Source of the DNA: Corynebacterium sp. | GTDB lineage: Bacteria > Actinomycetota > Actinomycetes > Mycobacteriales > Mycobacteriaceae | Length of the DNA: 61,768 bases | NCBI GenBank assembly: GCA_030530985.1 | Contig: JAUMTX010000006.1 | Span: 32,171-93,938, forward strand | Reading direction: 5' to 3' | Shown: positions 19,320 to 28,590 of the stretch, piece by piece | Layout of the letters: every line of letters starts with the position of its first letter | Position numbering within the stretch: the first letter of the stretch is position 1 | Program-made: the position numbers and the translations under genes | The notes under the pieces: generated by a model | The model's input: only the letters and a program-made list of their open reading frames with translations | Database searches by the model: none | What the model was told of the DNA's origin: nothing

Positions 19320-19700
19320 ATGGAAGACCGCAGCGACCGCATGCAGGAAATTGATGAGCTGACCAAGCCACCACAGTCCGATGAGGACTTGATTCGCGTT
19401 GGCGAAATTGAAGAAGCCATGCGCGATGTTATTGACCCAGAATTGGGTATTAATGTTGTGGACCTTGGTTTGGTCTACGATATTTGGGTTGATGGTGACA
19501 GGGCAGTTGTTGAAATGACCCTGACCTCTCCAGCATGCCCATTGACCGATATGCTTGAGGAGCAGTCCGAGGCTGCCGTCACCTCCAAGCTTTTGGCAAC
19601 CGAGCTTATTGTGAAGTGGGTTTGGTCCCCACCATGGTCCCCACAGATGATTACCGAGGATGGTCGCGAGCAGCTTCGCGCCCTTGGCTTCTCCATCTAA
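19320..19700 (+). CDS. sufT: SufT, DUF59-family Fe-S maturation factor
   Basis: SufT is 126 aa and consists essentially of one MIP18/DUF59 domain, containing MRDVIDPELGINVVDLGLVY and the conserved Cys in LTSPACPLTDML. SufT proteins help load Fe-S clusters onto client proteins. The start ATG at 19320 follows TTGAGGAGGCGAG, a strong binding site. It is the last gene of the operon, closed by a strong terminator 15 bp after the stop. Confidence 0.94.
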   Translation: MEDRSDRMQEIDELTKPPQSDEDLIRVGEIEEAMRDVIDPELGINVVDLGLVYDIWVDGDRAVVEMTLTSPACPLTDMLEEQSEAAVTSKLLATELIVKWVWSPPWSPQMITEDGREQLRALGFSI

Positions 19701-19714
19701 AGGACAGATAAATT

Positions 19715-19745
19715 AAGGCCCAACACCAGTGGTGTTGGGCCTTTC
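19715..19745. terminator. Terminator of the suf operon, likely bidirectional
   Basis: A perfect 13-bp stem (19715-19727 and 19731-19743) has a three-base loop, with T-rich sequence on one side and A-rich on the other. It separates sufT from the convergent secreted-protein gene that ends at 19748, so it probably serves both. Confidence 0.9.
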
Positions 19746-19747
19746 TA

Positions 19748-20542
19748 CTACATGCCTGGAATGGAGGAACCAGGAGGAAGCAAACTAAATGGGAATCGGA
19801 TGACTCGCGCATTATAGAACTGGCCTGGCTGCAGTCCGAGGGCAAATAGACTCTCCGCCAAATCCCCGGAAATATCGCTATTATTTGTATTGGTTACAGC
19901 GGCGCAACCATCCAGGGTGGCGCGGTCCATATCGAGATTATGGGCCCAGTAGACGGCGGCCGCATCCACATCCACCTTGCGCAGGTTATTATTCAGGATG
20001 CGCAGCTGCGCATCATTGAAACCGTCACCTTCGATATCAATAATGGCCGCCAAATATGTGTACAAGGTGACCGCGTAGGCAGCGGCAGGTACACCAAGAC
20101 GTGCAGGCCCATTGAGAATTTCATTAGCTAGAGCAGGGTCATCAGCCAATTCTGCCACTACATTAATTTCGTTTGGTCGGACCCTATCACGGGCAGCTCG
20201 CTTGCCTAGTGCATCTCTGAGAACATCCAGGCGGTCATAGCCCGAATAGGAATTGACCTCAACGATATGTGCATCAACGGCATTACGCACAATGGTATTG
20301 CGATCTTCCTGGGAGATAGGCATACCAAGCGCTGGGCCATTAAAGAGCAAGAAATCAGCAAGCGCCTCAATATGATCCTGATAGATCCGGGTACTCAAAG
20401 CAATATCGCGGGCGTCCAGCTCAGTGGTGCAGCCAGCAGGATCAGCCTCACGGACTACCATTGCCTTTGCTTGTGGGGCAGACAGGCCTGTCAAAAGCAG
20501 GGAGGTGCCAGCTAGGATGCTGGCCAAAGCACGTTTTTTCAT
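19748..20542 (-). CDS. Secreted protein of unknown function
   Basis: This 264-aa protein begins with a clear signal peptide (MKKRALASILAGTSLLLTGL, cleavage probable after QAKA). The mature part has two cysteines (one in GCTTELDARD, one in LDGCAAVTN) that could form a disulfide. It contains helix-rich segments, a DIEGDGFNDAQ stretch that loosely resembles a calcium loop but is incomplete, and a hydrophobic Pro-rich end (FPFSLLPPGSSIPGM). I do not recognise a family. It is probably transcribed alone, between the suf and ald terminators. Confidence 0.75.
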   Translation of the reverse strand: MKKRALASILAGTSLLLTGLSAPQAKAMVVREADPAGCTTELDARDIALSTRIYQDHIEALADFLLFNGPALGMPISQEDRNTIVRNAVDAHIVEVNSYSGYDRLDVLRDALGKRAARDRVRPNEINVVAELADDPALANEILNGPARLGVPAAAYAVTLYTYLAAIIDIEGDGFNDAQLRILNNNLRKVDVDAAAVYWAHNLDMDRATLDGCAAVTNTNNSDISGDLAESLFALGLQPGQFYNARVIRFPFSLLPPGSSIPGM

Positions 20543-20615
20543 AGGTCACTGCTTGAGAAAGGGGGCAGAAGGTTATCTGCTACCTGTCATTGTACAGGCC
20601 GATAGTGACACTAAT

Positions 20616-20646
20616 GAAAAATGGGGCTAAGCCACAGCTCAGCCCC
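20616..20646 (-). terminator. Terminator of ald
   Basis: GGGGCT (20623-20628) pairs with AGCCCC (20641-20646), with further inner pairs. On the minus strand the stem is followed by ATTTTT, giving an intrinsic terminator just after the ald stop. Confidence 0.8.
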
Positions 20647-20659
20647 ACGAAAAGGAATA

Positions 20660-21727
20660 TTAATCCAGCAGTGCTTCGCACTTAATCTCGCCAGCATCGG
20701 TATTCAAACCAAGGGCGAAACCTGGGTCGGCTGCAAGAGCCTCATCCACACCCTTAGTAGCCAATGCAATGACATATGGCAGGGTTTCTGCCGCCAATGC
20801 GCGGGTGGCCGTATAGGAGGCGGTACCCGGCATATTGGTGACGCAGTACATAGTCTTATCGCCTACCTGATAGGTTGGTTCAGCATGGCTGGTTGGCTTG
20901 GATACTTCCGTGCAGCCACCCTGGTCAATAGCAATATCAACCAGAACGCCACCACTTGGCATGGAGGCAATAGCCTTTTCGGTAATGACCTTAGGTGCCT
21001 TAGCGCCTGGAACCAGAACAGCACCCACAACCAGGTGCGACTTAGCCAATTCAGCCTCAATGGCTGCTGGGCTAGAGGCAATGCAGCGTACACGGCCCTC
21101 ATAGCGGGCCATGAAATTACGCAGGGTAGTGGTATTGACATCAATTACGGTGACCTGGGCGCCAAGGCCCACAGCCACATCCACCGCCTGGGCGCCGGCA
21201 GTACCGCCACCAACCACAGTCACATTAATTGGGGCCACACCGGCAATACCGCCAGGCAGCACACCTGGGCCACCATTGGCGGAGAGAAGAAGGTTCACAC
21301 CAATCTGGGTGGAAAGACGGCCCGCAATTTCACTCATTGGGGCGAGCAGTGGCAAACCGCCACGAGGGCCAACGACTGTTTCAAAAGCAATGGCCTTAGT
21401 ACCTGCATCCAAGAGGGCCTTGGTTAGTTCAGGCTCTGCAGCAAGGTGCAGGTAGCAGAAGAGAGTGAGATCACTGCGCAGGAAGCCATATTCGGCAGCA
21501 ATAGGTTCCTTAACCTTGACTACCAGTTCCTGTGCCCACACTTCTTCCTGGCTGCCAAGCGTGGCGCCTGCAGCCGTATATTCCTCATCACTGAATCCGG
21601 ATCCACGTCCGGCACCGACCTCAATAATGACCTGGTGGCCACGGGAGGTTAGGGCGGCAACCCCATCAGGGGTCATGCCCACACGGCGCTCATTATTTTT
21701 AATTTCCTTGGGTACACCAATACGCAT
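20660..21727 (-). CDS. ald: Alanine dehydrogenase
   Basis: Ald is a 355-aa NAD-dependent enzyme interconverting L-alanine with pyruvate and ammonia. The N-terminus MRIGVPKEIKNNERRVGMTP is the family signature, and the Rossmann motif VVGGGTAGAQAVDVAVGLGA lies near residue 170. The C-terminal segment includes VTNMPGTASYTATRAL. Start chosen at ATG 21727 because GGAAGG lies 7 bases upstream and it matches the universal family start; the frame remains open another 44 codons upstream without resemblance. It is divergent from the ABC-F gene, with an inverted repeat between them. Confidence 0.96.
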   Translation of the reverse strand: MRIGVPKEIKNNERRVGMTPDGVAALTSRGHQVIIEVGAGRGSGFSDEEYTAAGATLGSQEEVWAQELVVKVKEPIAAEYGFLRSDLTLFCYLHLAAEPELTKALLDAGTKAIAFETVVGPRGGLPLLAPMSEIAGRLSTQIGVNLLLSANGGPGVLPGGIAGVAPINVTVVGGGTAGAQAVDVAVGLGAQVTVIDVNTTTLRNFMARYEGRVRCIASSPAAIEAELAKSHLVVGAVLVPGAKAPKVITEKAIASMPSGGVLVDIAIDQGGCTEVSKPTSHAEPTYQVGDKTMYCVTNMPGTASYTATRALAAETLPYVIALATKGVDEALAADPGFALGLNTDAGEIKCEALLD

Positions 21728-21815
21728 GGGAACACCTTCCGTCCGAAACAATTCGATACCAGCTTGAGAGGGCTGATAACGATAGTCTAGCGTACAGAAA
21801 AATAGAAATGCGAAA

Positions 21816-21834
21816 TTACCCCCAAAAGGGGTAA
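21816..21834. promoter_or_regulatory. Perfect inverted repeat TTACCCC-N5-GGGGTAA at the ABC-F promoter
   Basis: Two perfect 7-bp arms lie in the ald/ABC-F divergent region. The right arm overlaps the -10 hexamer TAAACT (21832-21837) of the ABC-F gene, so a bound repressor would block it. The regulator is unknown. Confidence 0.45.
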
Positions 21835-21837
21835 ACT
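21832..21837 (+). promoter_or_regulatory. -10 hexamer of the ABC-F gene, leaderless layout
   Basis: TAAACT is followed by exactly 7 bases and then GTG at 21845. No ribosome-binding site fits, so the transcript probably begins at the start codon. Confidence 0.6.
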
Positions 21838-21844
21838 GGCCTGC

Positions 21845-23470
21845 GTGATTGTCACTCAAGACTTTGAAGTTCGTGTCGGTGCCCGAACCCTACTTAATGC
21901 CCCTGGCCAGCTACTTCGCGTGCAGCCAGGTGATCGCATTGGTCTGGTTGGGCGTAATGGTGCCGGTAAAACCACTACCATGCGTATCCTCGCAGGGGAG
22001 ACGCAGCCCTATGCGGGCAAGGTCACCCGTAGTGGCGATATTGGCTATCTTCCGCAGGACTCCCGTGAGGGTAATATTGAGCAGACTGCGCGTGACCGTG
22101 TGCTCAATGCCCGTGGATTGGGTGACTTGCAGCGCTCCATGGCCAAGCAGCAGGAGATTATGGAAAATGATCCTGAAAACCGCGATAAGGCTATTAATAA
22201 GTACTCCCGCCTAGAAGAGCGCTTTGAGCAACTCGGTGGCTATGAGGCTGCCGCAGAGGCCGCCCGTATCTGTGATGGTTTGGGTCTGCCTGGCCGTGTA
22301 TTGGACCAGCAGCTCAAAACTCTCTCTGGTGGTCAGCGCCGCCGTGTGGAGCTCGCCCAGATTCTTTTCGCTGCTTCCGCAGGCTCCGGCAAGTCCAAAA
22401 CCACCTTGCTGCTTGATGAGCCAACCAACCACTTGGATGCTGACTCCATTACCTGGCTGCGTGAATTCCTGCGCAAGCATGAGGGTGGCTTGATTCTTAT
22501 CTCCCACGATGTGGAGCTGCTCGAGGCTGTCTGTAATAAGATCTGGTTCCTTGATGCCGTCCGTGGTGAGTGCGATGTCTACAATATGGGCTGGAAGAAA
22601 TATGTGGATGCCCGTGCCACTGATGAGGCTCGTCGCCGCCGTGAGCGCGCCAATGCGGAGAAGAAGGCTGCAGCCCTCAAGCAGCAGGCAGCTAAGCTCG
22701 GCGCCAAGGCAACCAAGGCCGCTGCTGCTAAGCAGATGCTTGCCCGTGCTGAAAAGATGGTTGCTGAGACTGATGAGATCCGTCAGGCCGACCGTGTGGC
22801 CCATATTAGCTTCCCGGACCCAGCACCGTGCGGTAAAACCCCAATGAATGCCAAGGGCCTAACCAAGATGTATGGTTCCTTGGAGGTTTTTGCCGGTGTG
22901 GACCTTGCTATTGATAAGGGCTCCCGCGTGGTCATCCTTGGTATGAACGGTGCCGGTAAGACCACACTGCTCAAGCTTCTTGCCGGTGTGGAGCGTACCG
23001 ATGGTGAGGGTGGCATTGTATATGGCCACGGTCTCAAGATTGGCTACTTTGCCCAGGAGCATGACACCATCGACCCTGATGCCACAGTCTGGGAAAATAC
23101 TATTCGTGCCTGCCCGGATGCTGGTGAGCAGGACCTGCGTGGTCTGCTGGGTGCCTTCATGTTTAGTGGTGAGCAGTTGGAGCAGCCTGCCGGCACTCTG
23201 TCCGGTGGTGAAAAGACTCGTCTGGCCCTCGCCTCCCTCGTGTCCTCCCGCGCCAATGTTTTGCTTCTCGACGAGCCAACAAATAACCTTGACCCCGTTT
23301 CCCGTGAGCAGGTTTTGGATGCGCTGCATTCCTATAAGGGTGCTGTGGTTCTTGTTACCCACGACCCGGGTGCAGTAAAGGCCCTCGACCCGGAGCGCGT
23401 AATCGTGCTTCCTGATGGGACCGAGGACCTTTGGAATGATGAATATATGGAGATTGTGGAACTCCACTAG
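21845..23470 (+). CDS. ABC-F family ATPase (ribosome-associated)
   Basis: This 541-aa protein has two ATPase domains and no membrane segment, the ABC-F layout. Domain 1 has Walker A LVGRNGAGKTTTMRIL near residue 35, LSGGQRRRVELA near 160 and LLLDEPTNHLD near 190. Domain 2 has LGMNGAGKTTLLKLL near 367, LSGGEKTRLALA and LLLDEPTNNLD. A basic, Ala/Lys-rich linker between them would reach the ribosome. ABC-F proteins act on translating ribosomes; some give antibiotic resistance, others are housekeeping. This one corresponds by position to Rv1473. GTG start with leaderless promoter. Its stop shares a CTAG with the convergent amidotransferase stop (4-bp overlap). Confidence 0.93.
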   Translation: MIVTQDFEVRVGARTLLNAPGQLLRVQPGDRIGLVGRNGAGKTTTMRILAGETQPYAGKVTRSGDIGYLPQDSREGNIEQTARDRVLNARGLGDLQRSMAKQQEIMENDPENRDKAINKYSRLEERFEQLGGYEAAAEAARICDGLGLPGRVLDQQLKTLSGGQRRRVELAQILFAASAGSGKSKTTLLLDEPTNHLDADSITWLREFLRKHEGGLILISHDVELLEAVCNKIWFLDAVRGECDVYNMGWKKYVDARATDEARRRRERANAEKKAAALKQQAAKLGAKATKAAAAKQMLARAEKMVAETDEIRQADRVAHISFPDPAPCGKTPMNAKGLTKMYGSLEVFAGVDLAIDKGSRVVILGMNGAGKTTLLKLLAGVERTDGEGGIVYGHGLKIGYFAQEHDTIDPDATVWENTIRACPDAGEQDLRGLLGAFMFSGEQLEQPAGTLSGGEKTRLALASLVSSRANVLLLDEPTNNLDPVSREQVLDALHSYKGAVVLVTHDPGAVKALDPERVIVLPDGTEDLWNDEYMEIVELH

Positions 23471-24180
23471 TTATTTTCTGTTCGACAGAACTCCACAAAG
23501 TTTCGTAGAAACTGAGCTGCTCCGCTTGTATCAATGCTGGGCAGCTTTTTTACTATGCTTTCATAGTCCTCTGGGGAGAAGTAGCCATAGTCGAAGTAGA
23601 AGTCCATACGGTTCTTCATCGCAATAGCATCCATCTCCGCATGGAACTGGCAAGCCCAGGTGCTCTGGTTCACACGGATAATTTGAACAGGGCAGGTTGG
23701 GCTGGTGGCCAAAACACGGGCGCTTGGTGCCGGGGTTTCAATATTTTCGGTGTGCCCAGTCAAAGCCGTGAAATAATTTGGCAGATTGCGGGTCAAAGGA
23801 TCATGCAGACCCGCTTCCGTCAGGTGGACGGTGGTTGGGCCAGAAGCCTCTGGGTGACTACGACTCACTGTGCCACCCTTATAGGCGGTGGTGAAACCTG
23901 CACCGAAGCACACAAACATGGTGTTCATTGGGGAATCAACAAGCTCACCCAAAATCTGGTGCACATGAGTCTGCCACTCATCATAATGCTCAGAGGTCAT
24001 ATTAAAAGGACTACCGCCGATGAACACACCCTCATAGCCCGATAGATCGGGGAGGGTAGCATCGGCGGTATCTAAAATAGCCTGATCGAGTTCGTCAAGG
24101 CCGGTGGCGACGAGAAAATCACGGTGTTCAGCCGCAAGAATCTCGGCGCCGCTGCGAGGGGAAACAAGAAGGAAAGTCAT
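23467..24180 (-). CDS. Class I glutamine amidotransferase-like protein
   Basis: This 237-aa protein has the triad class I amidotransferase fold. The nucleophile region is FVCFGAGFT with Cys near residue 91, and CQFHAEMD near residue 177 supplies the His and Glu. The segment YEGVFIGGSPFNMT matches the oxyanion side of GuaA-like stand-alone domains. The substrate is unknown. ATG at 24180; a TAGAAT hexamer lies 9 bases upstream, predicting a leader of about two bases. It sits immediately downstream of acnR in the same direction, an order I recall from C. glutamicum. A regulatory link to aconitase is not shown. Confidence 0.85.
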   Translation of the reverse strand: MTFLLVSPRSGAEILAAEHRDFLVATGLDELDQAILDTADATLPDLSGYEGVFIGGSPFNMTSEHYDEWQTHVHQILGELVDSPMNTMFVCFGAGFTTAYKGGTVSRSHPEASGPTTVHLTEAGLHDPLTRNLPNYFTALTGHTENIETPAPSARVLATSPTCPVQIIRVNQSTWACQFHAEMDAIAMKNRMDFYFDYGYFSPEDYESIVKKLPSIDTSGAAQFLRNFVEFCRTENN

Positions 24181-24207
24181 AGCCTTCTCATTCTAACCTC
24201 TTTTTAA

Positions 24208-24774
24208 CTATTCTGTGGTTCTTTTGAGTTCACCACGAACAGTTGCTTCCATGAGATCCAAGATTGGGAAGATTTCCTCCTTGGATACACCATGGGCCAT
24301 GCGGGAAATAATGCCGTCCAGGAAAGCCTCCAAGTACAGCTGGATGGTTGCAATTGGAAGACCACTATTATTGGTTTCCGCAAGGCGGGCCACCACAGCG
24401 TCCCTGAAATAGGACTCGGCTTCATCCCACTGTTCACGGAAGCTCGGGTCGGAGGCAACCATACGGGCCACTTCAAGACGAGTCAAGAGCCACGCATTAT
24501 TATCGGGGGACTCAACAAAATCTCGAATGACCTGGATGAGGCCATGCTCCAAAACCCGCTCTGCCATTTGGCGTGCATCCTGCTGGACCAGATCCAAGAA
24601 GAGCCGATCCTTGCCACCCTTATAGTGGTGGAAGATGCCGCCACGGGACATGCCAATTTCTTCCTCTAGGGCACTCACCGTGGTCTTCTCATAGCCGAGG
24701 CGAGAGAAGACCCGGCGGGCACCCGCCAGGATTTCCTGGCGGCTACGGTCGGAATTCCGACTATCCCTGGCCAT
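24208..24774 (-). CDS. acnR: AcnR, TetR-family repressor of aconitase
   Basis: AcnR is a 188-aa TetR regulator. The N-terminal HTH covers [20 protein letters not shown] and [18 protein letters not shown]. The ligand domain is typically variable. In C. glutamicum AcnR represses acn. Start chosen at ATG 24774 because GAGGG lies 8 bases upstream and [15 protein letters not shown] fits the family; an earlier in-frame start at 24810 is possible. It overlaps the acn 3' end by 14 bp, so the two are co-transcribed and the repressor reports on its own target's transcription. Confidence 0.93.
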   Translation of the reverse strand: MARDSRNSDRSRQEILAGARRVFSRLGYEKTTVSALEEEIGMSRGGIFHHYKGGKDRLFLDLVQQDARQMAERVLEHGLIQVIRDFVESPDNNAWLLTRLEVARMVASDPSFREQWDEAESYFRDAVVARLAETNNSGLPIATIQLYLEAFLDGIISRMAHGVSKEEIFPILDLMEATVRGELKRTTE

Positions 24775-27565
24775 TTTCAGAGCCCTCGCTGGAGCCACTG
24801 TCGGCAGCAATCATATTGCGCAGAACATACTGCAGGATGCCGCCGTTACGGTAGTAATCGGCCTCACCCGGGGTATCAATACGAACAACTGCGTCGAATT
24901 CGACCTTCTCGCCACTTTCCTTAGTAGCGGTGACGTGAACAGTCTTAGGGGTAACACCCTCATTGAGCTGCTCAATGCCGGTGATGTCGAAGGACTCGGT
25001 GCCATCCAGACCCAGGGACTCGTGGCTCTCGCCAGCTGGGAACTGAAGTGGGATAACACCCATACCAATGAGGTTGGAGCGGTGAATACGCTCGAAGGAC
25101 TCAGTGATAACAGCCTTCACACCAAGCAGGTTGGTGCCCTTAGCAGCCCAGTCACGGGAAGAACCGGTGCCGTATTCCTTACCACCCAGAACAACCAGTG
25201 GGATACCGGCTGCCTTGTAGTTCTCACAAGCATCGTAGATGAAGGCCTGTGGGCCACCCTCCTGGGTGAAGTCACGGGTATAGCCACCAGCAATATCCAC
25301 CAGCTGGTTCTGGAGGCGGATATTAGCGAAGGTACCGCGCATCATGACCTCGTGGTTACCACGACGGGAACCGAGGGAGTTGTAGTCCTGACGCTCCACA
25401 CCATTCTCATCAAGATACTGGGCAGCAGGGGTGCCTGGCTTGATGGAAGAAGCAGGGCTGATGTGGTCGGTGGTTACGGAGTCACCGAGCTTAGCCAGAA
25501 CACGTGCACTGTGGATATCAGATACTGGTTCTGGTTCAAGGGTCATGCCCTCGAAATAAGGAGCCTTGCGGATATAGGTGGAGGACTCATCCCAATCGAA
25601 GGTCTTGCCCTCTGGGGTTGGGAGGTTCTGCCAGGTCTCATCACCAAGGAAGACGTCCTTATAGTCAGCCTCATAGAGCTCACGGCTAATGCAGGACTCA
25701 ATGGTGGACTCAATCTCCTCAGTGGATGGCCAGATGTCCTTCAGGAAGACATCATTGCCATTCTGGTCCTGACCCAGTGGCTGGGTTTCGAAGTCGAAGT
25801 CCATGGTGCCGGCAATAGCATAGGCAATAACCATGATTGGGCTGGCCAGGTAGTTCATCTTCACATCTGGGGAGATGCGGCCTTCGAAGTTACGGTTACC
25901 GGAGAGAACTGCGGTAGCAGTCAAGTCGTAGGTGTTGATTGCGTCAGAAACCTCTGGCTGCAGTGGGCCGGAGTTACCAATACAGGTGGTGCAACCAAAG
26001 CCTGCAAGGTAGAAGCCCAGAGCCTCAAGATCCTTCCACAGGTCAGCGCGCTCATAGTAGCCATCAACAACCTGGGAGCCTGGGGCACAAATGGTCTTAA
26101 CCCATGGCTTTGCGGTCAGACCCTTTTCCACAGCCTTACGTGCAATCAGACCAGCACCAACCATCACGGATGGGTTTGAAGTGTTGGTACAAGAGGTGAT
26201 GGAAGCAATAGCGACCATACCGTGATCCAGGGTGTACTCGCCGCCCTTAGGGGACTTAACAACTACTGGACGGGATGCACGGCCCTCAGCACCAAGAGCT
26301 GCAGACTCACCATGACCCTCACGGGAAGAGTTGGAGGTAAGTGGGTATTCCTTCTCCTGAACCACTGGCTCGAAGGTCTCCTGCTCAGGGCAGTAGGTTG
26401 GCAGATCCTTACGGAACTGCTCCTTGGACTCGGCCAAGAGAATACGGTCCTGTGGACGCTTTGGACCAGCGATGGAAGGAACCACGGTGGAGAGGTCGAG
26501 CTCGAGGTACTCAGAGTACTCAGCCTCTGGCGAATCCTCATCGAGCCACATGCCCTGTGCCTTAGCATAGGCCTCAACCAGAGCAATCTGCTCCTCTGGG
26601 CGGCCAGTCAAGCGCAGGTACTTGGTGGTCTGCTCATCAATTGGGAACATGGCACAGGTGGAGCCGAACTCAGGGCTCATATTGCCGATGGTTGCGCGGT
26701 TAGCCAATGGCACAGCCTTGACACCGGAACCATAGAACTCAACGAACTTCTGGACCACACCGTGCTTACGCAGCATATCGGTAATGGTAAGAACCACGTC
26801 GGTAGCGGTAACGCCAGCTGGAATCTCGCCGGTCAGCTTGAAACCAACAACGCGAGGAATCAGCATGGATACTGGCTGGCCGAGCATAGCAGCCTCAGCC
26901 TCAATACCGCCCACGCCCCAGCCGAGAATGCCAAGGCCGTTTTCCATGGTGGTGTGGGAGTCAGTACCAATACAGGTATCTGGGTATGCCACGCCTTCAT
27001 TATTAAATACGACACGAGCAAGGTTCTCGATATTAACCTGGTGGACAATACCGGTTCCTGGAGGCACTACGCGGAAGTTGGAGAAAGCCTTAGAACCCCA
27101 ACGCAGGAACTGATAGCGTTCAGCATTGCGTTCGTACTCAATCTTCACATTTTCTGCGAGTGCATCGCGGCCACCGAAAGCCTCAATAATAACAGAGTGG
27201 TCAATAACCATCTCTGCCGGATTCAAGGGATTAACCTTGTCTGGGTCGCCGCCGAGGTCCTTAACTGCCTCACGCATGGTGGCCAAGTCAACCACGCAAG
27301 GGACGCCAGTAAAGTCCTGCATCAAGACTCGGGCAGGGGTGAACTGGATTTCGATACTTGGGTCCGCACTTGGATCCCAATTTGCGATTGCCTCAATATG
27401 ATCGCGCGTAATATTTGCGCCATCTTCGGTACGAAGCAGGTTCTCGCCCAGTACCTTGAGGGAATATGGGAGCTTCTCCATGCCTGGGACTGCATCCAGG
27501 GCGAAGTAATCATAGCTCTTATCGCCAACATTAAGGGTGCGCTTTGCGCCGAATGTATTTAGCAA
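24761..27565 (-). CDS. acn: Aconitate hydratase
   Basis: Acn is a 934-aa TCA-cycle enzyme interconverting citrate and isocitrate with a [4Fe-4S] cluster. The cluster ligands lie in [15 protein letters not shown] and [14 protein letters not shown]. Other signatures include [19 protein letters not shown] and, near the C-terminus, [19 protein letters not shown]. Start chosen at TTG 27565: AAGGAG lies five bases upstream and the N-terminus [20 protein letters not shown] then aligns with known corynebacterial aconitases. An open extension to 27607 would include the ribosome-binding site. The Fe-S demand links it to the nearby suf operon. Confidence 0.97.
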   Translation of the reverse strand: MLNTFGAKRTLNVGDKSYDYFALDAVPGMEKLPYSLKVLGENLLRTEDGANITRDHIEAIANWDPSADPSIEIQFTPARVLMQDFTGVPCVVDLATMREAVKDLGGDPDKVNPLNPAEMVIDHSVIIEAFGGRDALAENVKIEYERNAERYQFLRWGSKAFSNFRVVPPGTGIVHQVNIENLARVVFNNEGVAYPDTCIGTDSHTTMENGLGILGWGVGGIEAEAAMLGQPVSMLIPRVVGFKLTGEIPAGVTATDVVLTITDMLRKHGVVQKFVEFYGSGVKAVPLANRATIGNMSPEFGSTCAMFPIDEQTTKYLRLTGRPEEQIALVEAYAKAQGMWLDEDSPEAEYSEYLELDLSTVVPSIAGPKRPQDRILLAESKEQFRKDLPTYCPEQETFEPVVQEKEYPLTSNSSREGHGESAALGAEGRASRPVVVKSPKGGEYTLDHGMVAIASITSCTNTSNPSVMVGAGLIARKAVEKGLTAKPWVKTICAPGSQVVDGYYERADLWKDLEALGFYLAGFGCTTCIGNSGPLQPEVSDAINTYDLTATAVLSGNRNFEGRISPDVKMNYLASPIMVIAYAIAGTMDFDFETQPLGQDQNGNDVFLKDIWPSTEEIESTIESCISRELYEADYKDVFLGDETWQNLPTPEGKTFDWDESSTYIRKAPYFEGMTLEPEPVSDIHSARVLAKLGDSVTTDHISPASSIKPGTPAAQYLDENGVERQDYNSLGSRRGNHEVMMRGTFANIRLQNQLVDIAGGYTRDFTQEGGPQAFIYDACENYKAAGIPLVVLGGKEYGTGSSRDWAAKGTNLLGVKAVITESFERIHRSNLIGMGVIPLQFPAGESHESLGLDGTESFDITGIEQLNEGVTPKTVHVTATKESGEKVEFDAVVRIDTPGEADYYRNGGILQYVLRNMIAADSGSSEGSENGQG

Positions 27566-27625
27566 AATAACTCCTTGCTTAGAGGGGCTGGTGTTTATCA
27601 GGTGCAAACCTGGTGAACTTCTTCT

Positions 27626-27648
27626 ATCTTAACAGTACGGGCGTTATG
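27626..27648 (-). promoter_or_regulatory. acn promoter with candidate AcnR operator
   Basis: On the minus strand TAAGAT (27626-27631) is a good -10, giving a leader of about 54 bases. Immediately upstream, 27633-27648 read on the plus strand is CAGTACGGGCGTTATG, close to the AcnR consensus I recall from C. glutamicum (CAGNAC-N3-CGTACTG), with one perfect half and one 4-of-6 half. Confidence 0.5.
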
Positions 27649-27840
27649 TTTTCTACTTGGACACGCGGCCTGCAGCGTTATCGCAGGTACTAAGCACTCC
27701 TTAGCATAGCCTTGCTTGGACCCTTATTAGGCTCATTCTTTTGCTAGTGTTCGCATATAGAAGTATGGGTGCTTGACAGAATGGGTCACAAATCAATATC
27801 AAATGCGGTGTTGCTTGGCTATTTAGGGGGAGTAGCTCGG

Positions 27841-27846
27841 TAAAAT
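27841..27846 (+). promoter_or_regulatory. -10 hexamer, leaderless layout, before 27854 gene
   Basis: TAAAAT is followed by 7 bases (CAAGCCC) and then ATG at 27854, with no ribosome-binding site. Confidence 0.65.
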
Positions 27847-27853
27847 CAAGCCC

Positions 27854-28330
27854 ATGATTCCAGCAAATGTAGATATAGATTCACTGGCGCAGCAATTAGA
27901 ACAGGGTAGTGTCGCCTGGGAGTCTGAGGACTCGCCACACTACGAGGATGCTGAGCAGATTGAATCGGCTCTACAGGGCACCAATATTAAGCTCGTCATT
28001 CTTGATGAAACCCCAGCTGAAACCGCTGATTTACGTGATATTGCGCAAACACTCATGGAACAGACAGGTTCTGAAACAGTAGTTGTGCGTGCGCCATCCT
28101 CCGGCGCTTTGGTGTCTACACACTATTCCCGTTCCAATTTGGAATACGGTCAAGCTGCCTTCCTTGCCGACGGCGACTATGCTCATGCGACCGAACAGCT
28201 GGTTTCGGTTCTGAGCAGCACAAATACCACTCCATCGAGTGCTGAATTTCTTGGTGGCGGCGTCACTGGTGTCGTACTCGTCGTCCTACTTACTTTCTTC
28301 TCCCTTAAGTCAAGAAACAAGGGTAGATAA
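27854..28330 (+). CDS. Small membrane protein, Rv1476-like (DUF6676 type)
   Basis: This 158-aa protein has a soluble N-terminal domain of about 120 residues rich in acidic and Gln residues (contains IKLVILDETPAETADLRDIA), and one C-terminal transmembrane helix (FLGGGVTGVVLVVLLTFF) ending in a basic tail. There is no signal peptide, so the soluble part may be cytosolic or inserted by its C-terminal anchor. From memory the family lies between acn and the NlpC/P60 genes in mycobacteria and corynebacteria. Function is unknown. The transcript is predicted to be leaderless. Confidence 0.82.
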   Translation: MIPANVDIDSLAQQLEQGSVAWESEDSPHYEDAEQIESALQGTNIKLVILDETPAETADLRDIAQTLMEQTGSETVVVRAPSSGALVSTHYSRSNLEYGQAAFLADGDYAHATEQLVSVLSSTNTTPSSAEFLGGGVTGVVLVVLLTFFSLKSRNKGR

Positions 28331-28360
28331 ACGCGACACGCCGAATTGTTACACAATTGT

Positions 28361-28390
28361 GACCGATCTCTCAAAGGGGTCGGTCTTTTT
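28361..28390 (+). terminator. Terminator after the small membrane protein
   Basis: GACCGATC (28361-28368) pairs with GGTCGGTC (28378-28385) including one wobble, followed by TTTTTC. Confidence 0.8.
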
Positions 28391-28590
28391 CTATTTCTGC
28401 TGGTTACAGTATACAAGGGATCCTCGCAGACTTGCTGTCAAACTGTTAAAAATGGGATTAAAGTTACCAAAATGAAGAATTGTGGCTTAAGGTTCAATTG
28501 TCAGCTTTTGAGACTAGACAAGCATGTGGGGAAGCACGCTAGGACTAGGCTCCAGGGCTGACCCCCTGTCATTTAGTGTTAGGAGTCCTT

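Noticed and set aside
24935..27562. Two long plus-strand frames antisense to acn
   Set aside because: They mirror the aconitase codon pattern and have no ribosome-binding site or recognisable family.
28391..28590. c-di-AMP (ydaO-type) riboswitch upstream of the NlpC/P60 gene
   Set aside because: Actinobacterial cell-wall hydrolases often carry one, but none of the conserved ydaO sequence blocks could be recognised here.
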